This document shows positions 59,408-64,000 of a stretch of 64,000 nucleotides of DNA, in pieces; the stretch's first letter is position 1; each line of letters opens with the position of its first letter. Made by a program: the position numbers and the translations under genes. The stretch is from Saccharopolyspora hirsuta (GTDB taxonomy: Bacteria; Actinomycetota; Actinomycetes; Mycobacteriales; Pseudonocardiaceae): NCBI RefSeq assembly GCF_008630535.1, contig NZ_VWPH01000002.1, forward strand, positions 186,001 to 250,000. Reading direction: 5' to 3'. Under the pieces are notes generated by a model. The model did not search any database, was not told the origin of the DNA, and saw only the letters and a list, made by a program, of their open reading frames with translations.

Positions 59408-60412
59408 ATGAGCTCTCCGCAGCCGCCGGACGGCGGTCAGCAGGGTTCGGACCCCATCTCGAACCGGATGGACCCGCAGGACCCCAACCAGGCTGGCAGC
59501 GACGCGACTCAGGTCGTGAAGCCCGTGCAGTCGCAGGGACAGCCGCAGCAGCCGCCGTCCGACTCGACGCAGGTCGTACCGCCGTCGATGCAGCCCCCGC
59601 AGCCGATGTACCAGCAGCCCGGCCTGAGCGGCCAGAGCGGCGCTGAGGCGACTGCGATGGTGCCGCCGTCGGCGCAGCCCCCGCAGCCGATGTACCAGCA
59701 GCCCGGCACCCAGAGCCAGCCGGGCGGCTTCCCGGCCCAGCCGCAGCAGCCCGGCACCCCCAGCGGCGGCTTCCCGGCCCCGCAGGCCCAGCCGGGCTTC
59801 GGCGCCCAGCCGCCCCAGGCTGCCTACGGCCAGGTGGCCCCCCAGGGCCCGGGCAACCCGGGTCTGGCCAAGACCGTCGCCATCCTCGGCATCGTCTTCG
59901 GTTCGCTGGGCATCCTGTTCGGCATCATCGGCATCCTCGGTCTGGCTGCTGCGTCGAGCCTGGCCTCGCAGTACGACGTCGAGGTCCCGTCGATGGGCCT
60001 GGCGTACGTGATGGTGATCGTCAGCATCATCGCCGCCATCGCGTACCTCGTCGGCGGCATCCTGCTGCTGAAGCGCAAGCCGATCGGCCCGCTGCTGGTC
60101 GGCGGTGCTGCGGCCGTCGGTGCTCTGTCGAGCCTGATCGGGATCATCATGTACCCGGCTGGCTTCCAGGGTTACTTCGGTCTGCTCTTCGGCATCGCCC
60201 TCGCGGTGCTGGCGTTCCTGCCGGGCACCCGCGACTGGGCCGCTGCCGGTGCGCAGGCCCCGGTTGCCGGTGGCTTCGGCGCGCCGCAGGGCTTCGGCCA
60301 GCCGGGCCAGTCGCCGTACGGCCAGCAGCCGCAGCAGTTCGGCCAGCCCGGCCAGCCGGGTCAGCCCGGCGGCTACCCGCCGCCCGGTGGCCAGCAGCCG
60401 CCGCAGTGGTGA
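59408..60412 (+). CDS. Proline/glutamine-rich membrane protein (Pra-like)
   Basis: This 334-aa protein has a 145-residue Pro/Gln-rich cytoplasmic N-terminus with internal repeats (QPPQPMYQQPG twice, DATQVV/DSTQVV phospho-like sites), four hydrophobic helices from about 150 to 285 (TVAILGIVFGSLGILFGIIG, AYVMVIVSIIAAIAYLVGGI) and a Gly/Gln-rich tail. It sits in the position of mycobacterial pra between cbs and metB. Function unknown; TQVV motifs could be phosphorylated by Ser/Thr kinases. Confidence 0.85.
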   Translation: MSSPQPPDGGQQGSDPISNRMDPQDPNQAGSDATQVVKPVQSQGQPQQPPSDSTQVVPPSMQPPQPMYQQPGLSGQSGAEATAMVPPSAQPPQPMYQQPGTQSQPGGFPAQPQQPGTPSGGFPAPQAQPGFGAQPPQAAYGQVAPQGPGNPGLAKTVAILGIVFGSLGILFGIIGILGLAAASSLASQYDVEVPSMGLAYVMVIVSIIAAIAYLVGGILLLKRKPIGPLLVGGAAAVGALSSLIGIIMYPAGFQGYFGLLFGIALAVLAFLPGTRDWAAAGAQAPVAGGFGAPQGFGQPGQSPYGQQPQQFGQPGQPGQPGGYPPPGGQQPPQW

Positions 60413-60426
60413 CACGTTGAGCTCGA

Positions 60427-60467
60427 GCGGAGCGGCCCTCGACCAGCCCGGTCGGGGGCCGCTCCGC
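60427..60467. terminator. Terminator after the Pra-like gene
   Basis: GCGGAGCGGCCC (60427-60438) pairs with GGGCCGCTCCGC (60456-60467), and CGACC/GGTCG extends the stem inward. It separates the Pra-like gene from metB. Confidence 0.75.
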
Positions 60468-60517
60468 GTTCCGGGGCCGAGTCGGCGAACCGGTCGGTTG
60501 GTCGTACGCTGCTCCAC

Positions 60518-61657
60518 ATGAGTGATGGCTTTGCTACCCGCGCGATCCACGCGGGGCAGGAGGCGGATCCGACGACCGGTTCGGTGATCGTGCCGATCCA
60601 CGCCACGTCGACCTACGCCCAGGACGGGGTGGGCGGCATGCGCGGGGGGTACGAGTACTCGCGCACCGGCAACCCGACCCGCACCGCGCTGGAGCAGTGC
60701 CTGGCGGAGCTGGAGGGCGGCCGCCACGGGCGGGCGTTCGCCTCGGGCATGGCCGCCACCGACGCGGTGCTGCGGGCGACGCTGCGGCCGGGCGACCACC
60801 TGGTCATCCCGGACGACGCCTACGGCGGCACGTTCCGGCTGATCGACAAGGTGCTCACCGGGTGGGGCGTGGAGTACACCCCGGCTCCGGTGTCCGATGT
60901 GGACGCGGTGCGGGCGGCGATCCAGCCGAACACCAAGGTGATCTGGGTCGAGACGCCCACCAACCCGCTGCTCAACATCGCCGACATCGCCGCGCTGGCG
61001 CAGGTCTCCCGCGGGGCGGGCACGAAGCTGGTGGTGGACAACACCTTCGCCTCGCCGTTCCTGCAGCAGCCGCTGGAGCTCGGCGCGAACGTCGTGGTGC
61101 ACTCGACGACCAAGTACCTGGGCGGCCACTCGGACGTCGTCGGCGGTGCCGTGATCACCTCCGACGACGAGCTGGCCGAGCAGATCGCGTTCCTGCAGAA
61201 CGGCGCGGGCGCGGTCCCGGGCCCGTTCGACGCGTTCCTCACGCTGCGCGGCGCCAAGACCCTCGCGATCCGCATGGAGCGGCACAGCGCCAACGCCGAG
61301 CGGATCGCCGCCGCGCTGGCCGGTCACCCGAAGGTCGCGAAGGTCCTCTACCCGGGTCTGCCGGAGCACCCCGGCCACGAGGTCGCGGTGAAGCAGATGC
61401 GGCACTTCGGCGGCATGATCTCGTTCCTGCACGCCGACGGCGAGGAGGCCGCGCTGCAGGTCTGCGCGCGCACCCGGCTGTTCACGCTGGCCGAGTCGCT
61501 GGGCGGGGTGGAGTCCCTGATCGAGCACCCGGGCCGCATGACGCACGCCAGCACGGCGGGCTCGATGCTCCAGGTCCCGGCCGAGCTGGTCCGCCTCTCG
61601 GTGGGCATCGAGGAGGCCGACGACCTGGTCGAGGACATCCTCCAGGCCCTGGGTTGA
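60518..61657 (+). CDS. metB: Cystathionine gamma-synthase
   Basis: This 379-aa PLP enzyme makes cystathionine from an O-acyl homoserine and cysteine. The start FATRAIHAGQEADPTTGSVI, YEYSRTGNPTRTALEQCLAE, FASGMAATDAVLRA and the PLP Lys in HSTTKYLGGHSDVVGGA are present. The C-terminal LSVGIEEADDLVEDILQAL closes the fold. A cystathionine gamma-lyase activity is possible, as family members overlap. ATG 60518. It completes the set with cbs. Confidence 0.92.
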   Translation: MSDGFATRAIHAGQEADPTTGSVIVPIHATSTYAQDGVGGMRGGYEYSRTGNPTRTALEQCLAELEGGRHGRAFASGMAATDAVLRATLRPGDHLVIPDDAYGGTFRLIDKVLTGWGVEYTPAPVSDVDAVRAAIQPNTKVIWVETPTNPLLNIADIAALAQVSRGAGTKLVVDNTFASPFLQQPLELGANVVVHSTTKYLGGHSDVVGGAVITSDDELAEQIAFLQNGAGAVPGPFDAFLTLRGAKTLAIRMERHSANAERIAAALAGHPKVAKVLYPGLPEHPGHEVAVKQMRHFGGMISFLHADGEEAALQVCARTRLFTLAESLGGVESLIEHPGRMTHASTAGSMLQVPAELVRLSVGIEEADDLVEDILQALG

Positions 61658-61826
61658 CAGTGCCGCCTCTCCGCGATTCACAGTGGTGGTTGCGTTTGGG
61701 GGGTGAGGTCGCGGTTTCCGGGTTTCTTGTGGCTGGGTTGCGTCACGGTCCCCTGAGGTGCGGTTGGGTGGGGCTCGGGACTTTGTCCGGCAAGGTCGTC
61801 CTGGGTGTGCAGAACTTGCGCAATTT

Positions 61827-61856
61827 CAATGGAAATCGGACGTCCGATTTCCATTG
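61827..61856. repeat. Perfect 30-bp palindrome flanking element copy 4
   Basis: CAATGGAAATCGGAC and GTCCGATTTCCATTG meet without a spacer, a perfect 30-bp palindrome. It is the 3' flank of the minus-strand element and the most complete version of the host palindrome family. Confidence 0.8.
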
Positions 61857-61857
61857 A

Positions 61858-62106
61858 GCCTTTTTCATCCTGCCCGTGGACCGCACCTGCGAAGGGCGAC
61901 CGGCACCGATCGGCGAGGGGCGCACGCGCCGCAGGCGCATAACCCACCCTCGCAGCTCGCACCGCCGCGGGTTCTCAGCGTTCGCCTGGCGAGGACGGCC
62001 CTGACGCCGTGTATCGGTCATACATCAGTCAGGGCACCCGCAGTCCAGGCGGGCGCTGAGGTTCCGCCACCGGCACCGCCACGCAGAACGAGGTTGGAAA
62101 AACCTC
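61858..62106 (-). repeat. Structured intergenic element, copy 4 of the mobile-type set
   Basis: This 249-bp copy lies in the reverse orientation, from GAGGTTTTTCC at 62106 down to GATGAAAAAGGC at 61858. The helices are as in copy 1, with a loop change (GACCG instead of GTCCG). The host site reads GCAATTTCAATG on the 5' side. It is the main content of the gene-free stretch 61658-62183, between metB and the small minus-strand gene. Confidence 0.85.
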
Positions 62107-62183
62107 ATTGAAATTGCGTCCACCCGGGCGGAGCTAGCGAAGCGCACTGCTGCGGAGGTTGATCCCTGCCGGGATCGGTGATC

Positions 62184-62426
62184 TCACCGCGCTTGGGCGG
62201 GGTCGCTGCTGCCCAGGCCCTCGGCCGGGGGACGCGGGGTGACCGGGAGGTCGTCGGGCTGCAGGCAGCCGCCGATCAGCTCGACCACGTCGTCCCGGAC
62301 CAGGTAGGAGCCGGGGTTCTCGCACCCGGACTGCAGCACCGCGAAGACCGCCGCGCCGGACAGCGCGGCCGCCGTGACCACGCCCGTGACCAGCGGGAGG
62401 GCGCGGTTCGACGTCAGCTTCGACAT
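62184..62426 (-). CDS. Small secreted or anchored hypothetical protein
   Basis: This 80-aa protein has a hydrophobic N-terminal segment (LPLVTGVVTAAALSGAAVFA), then a short extracytoplasmic tail with two Cys (LQSGCENPGSYL and LIGGCLQPDD) that could form a disulfide. No lipobox of standard form is seen at the first Cys. ATG 62426 with GGGAG upstream. It diverges from ilvA. I do not recognise the family. Confidence 0.65.
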   Translation of the reverse strand: MSKLTSNRALPLVTGVVTAAALSGAAVFAVLQSGCENPGSYLVRDDVVELIGGCLQPDDLPVTPRPPAEGLGSSDPAQAR

Positions 62427-62587
62427 GCTCCCTCCCCATGATCTGGGCGGCGGCCCCGGTGCGCGGTGCCCACCGCCGGAAGTGCTCGGCGGTCGCGCGC
62501 GTCGCCCCCTCCGCGACCAGCCGCTCCTTCGAGGGTACCCAACGTGTTGCTCGAGTGACCCCCGGTTCGCGGTGGCACGATTGGCGC

Positions 62588-63799
62588 ATGCGGCTGGTCG
62601 ACCTGGACCGGATCCGGGCCGCGGACGCGGAGCTCGCCGGGATCGCGCGGCGGACCCCGCTCGAGCACTCCCGCGTGCTGGGCGCGCACTGCGCGGGCGA
62701 TGTCTACCTGAAGTGCGAGAACCTCCAGCGCACGGGCTCGTTCAAGCTCCGCGGCGCTTACGTGCGGCTGCGGGCGCTCGACGAGGCTCAGCGCGCGGCC
62801 GGTGTCGTCGCGGCCAGCGCCGGGAACCACGCGCAGGGCGTCGCGCTGGCCGCGTCGCTGCTCGGCATCCACGCGACGGTGTTCATGCCGGAGCAGGTTC
62901 CGCTGCCGAAGCTGGCGGCCACCAAGGCCTACGGCGCCGACGTCCGGCTGCGCGGCGCGGTGCTCGAGGAGACCCTGGCAGCGGCCCGCGAGCACGCTCG
63001 CGACACCGGTGCGGAGTTCATCCACCCCTACGACCACCCGGACATCGTCGCCGGTCAGGGCACGGTCGGCCTGGAGATCCTGGAGCAGCTGCCGGAGGTC
63101 CGCAGCATCGTCGTGCCCACCGGCGGCGGTGGCCTGGTCGCTGGCGTGGCCGCCGCGGTGAAGGCCGAGCACCCGCAGGTCAAGGTGCTGGCGGTGCAGG
63201 CGGAGCAGGCCGCGGCCTGGCCGGTCTCGCTGGCGGCGGGCAAGCCGGTGCGGCTGGCCGAGACCCAGACGGTGGCCGACGGCATCGCCGTCGCCGAGCC
63301 CGGTCCGGTGCCGTTCGCGCACGTCGCGGAGCTGGTCGACGGGGTGTTCACGGTCAGCGAGGAGGCCTTGTCGCGGGCGCTGCTGCTGTGCCTGGAGCGG
63401 GCGAAGCTGGTGGTCGAGCCCGCGGGTGCGGCGGCGGTCGCGGCGCTGCTGGAGCACCCGGAGCAGGTCGTCGCCCCGGCGGTTGCGGTGCTGTCCGGCG
63501 GCAACATCGACCCGCTGCTGCTGCTCCAGCTGATCCAGCACGGCATGACCGCGGCGGGCCGCTACCTGTCGCTGCGCATCCGGCTGCCGGACCGGCCGGG
63601 CTCCCTGGCGGGTCTGCTGGCCAAGCTCGGCGAGCTGACCGCCAACGTCCTGGACATCGAGCACTCGCGGATCTCCGGCGCGCTGGCCCTCGGCGAGGTG
63701 GAGGTGGAGATCTCTCTGGAGACCCGGGGCCCGGAGCACCGCGAACGCGTGGTCCGCGAACTCCGGGCCGCCGGTTTCACCGTCCTCGCCGACCGCTGA
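62588..63799 (+). CDS. ilvA: Threonine ammonia-lyase (threonine dehydratase)
   Basis: This 403-aa PLP enzyme converts threonine to 2-oxobutanoate for isoleucine synthesis or catabolism. PLP Lys lies in RTGSFKLRGAYVRLRAL; SAGNHAQGVALAASLLG and VVPTGGGGLVAGVAAAV are the phosphate and glycine loops. A C-terminal ACT domain (RYLSLRIRLPDRPGSLAGLL onward, about 322-403) gives allosteric control. The single ACT domain and length fit the shorter type. ATG 62588. Confidence 0.93.
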   Translation: MRLVDLDRIRAADAELAGIARRTPLEHSRVLGAHCAGDVYLKCENLQRTGSFKLRGAYVRLRALDEAQRAAGVVAASAGNHAQGVALAASLLGIHATVFMPEQVPLPKLAATKAYGADVRLRGAVLEETLAAAREHARDTGAEFIHPYDHPDIVAGQGTVGLEILEQLPEVRSIVVPTGGGGLVAGVAAAVKAEHPQVKVLAVQAEQAAAWPVSLAAGKPVRLAETQTVADGIAVAEPGPVPFAHVAELVDGVFTVSEEALSRALLLCLERAKLVVEPAGAAAVAALLEHPEQVVAPAVAVLSGGNIDPLLLLQLIQHGMTAAGRYLSLRIRLPDRPGSLAGLLAKLGELTANVLDIEHSRISGALALGEVEVEISLETRGPEHRERVVRELRAAGFTVLADR

Positions 63800-63806
63800 T
63801 CGGGGA

Positions 63807-64000
<194 letters not shown>

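Overview
This 64 kb window is very GC-rich. It has frequent GTG/TTG starts and a gene content typical of Actinobacteria. The eno-ftsB-DUF501 and ppx genes, and the fadA-type thiolase / SGNH hydrolase / cbs / Pra-like / metB block, match the gene order known from mycobacteria. SNF2-SWIM pairs, WYL regulators and DUF5753-type HTH relics point to a non-mycobacterial actinomycete, most likely a Pseudonocardiales (Saccharopolyspora-like) chromosome; that placement is inference. No phage, plasmid, CRISPR array or transposase gene is visible.

Layout. 1-10 kb: three related lytic transglycosylases (the first truncated by the window edge), a VOC protein, a TPR protein, enolase, ftsB, a DUF501 gene, an AidB-like acyl-CoA dehydrogenase and an exopolyphosphatase. 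10-16 kb: a complete five-gene Dpp/Opp-type peptide ABC importer ending in a perfect 22-bp terminator stem. 16-31 kb: relics of an HTH/zinc-finger pair, a cobalamin riboswitch controlling metE, then single-gene functions (esterase, WYL regulator, SepF paralogue, methyltransferases, S10 peptidase, type-5 uracil-DNA glycosylase, ArsR-SRPBCC fusion, DinB-like protein, VapBC-like pair, NDH-2). 30.7-32.6 kb: a structured RNA with its own intrinsic terminator, a 42-codon peptide gene, a graspetide-type ATP-grasp ligase and an unusual class-I tRNA with a UAA anticodon. 33-41 kb: a PPOX-fold protein, an MDR reductase, a decayed gene, a SNF2 helicase with SWIM partner, a RibD/DHFR-like reductase coupled to a second ArsR-SRPBCC fusion, and two tiny coupled genes. 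41.6-47.3 kb: an MMPL plus YhgE/Pip membrane pair divergent from a TetR regulator. 47-54 kb: a lipoprotein, a proline-rich membrane protein, a CDF transporter, YidC, and a sortase with a surface protein. 54-64 kb: a Bax-inhibitor-1-like protein behind a GGAAC-N18-GTT promoter, thiolase, SGNH hydrolase, transsulfuration genes cbs and metB around a Pra-like protein, threonine ammonia-lyase, and the end of 4-hydroxyphenylpyruvate dioxygenase.

The most unusual content is between genes. Four copies of a ~250-bp element (221-469, 5104-5354, 51568-51815, and 61858-62106 on the minus strand) sit inside palindromes of the TTTCA[AG]T/GAAA type. An apparently empty palindrome pair lies at 575-640. The element's core shares a folded structure with the single-copy RNA gene at about 30757-31020. 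The two nested helices differ in sequence between copies but stay paired, which indicates selection on structure. A second repeat class is a set of six hairpins at gene ends whose outer arm carries GTGAG and whose inner arms vary. Gene functions cluster around sulfur-amino-acid metabolism (metE, cbs, metB, ilvA), envelope growth (lytic transglycosylases, ftsB, SepF, sortase, YidC) and peptide uptake.
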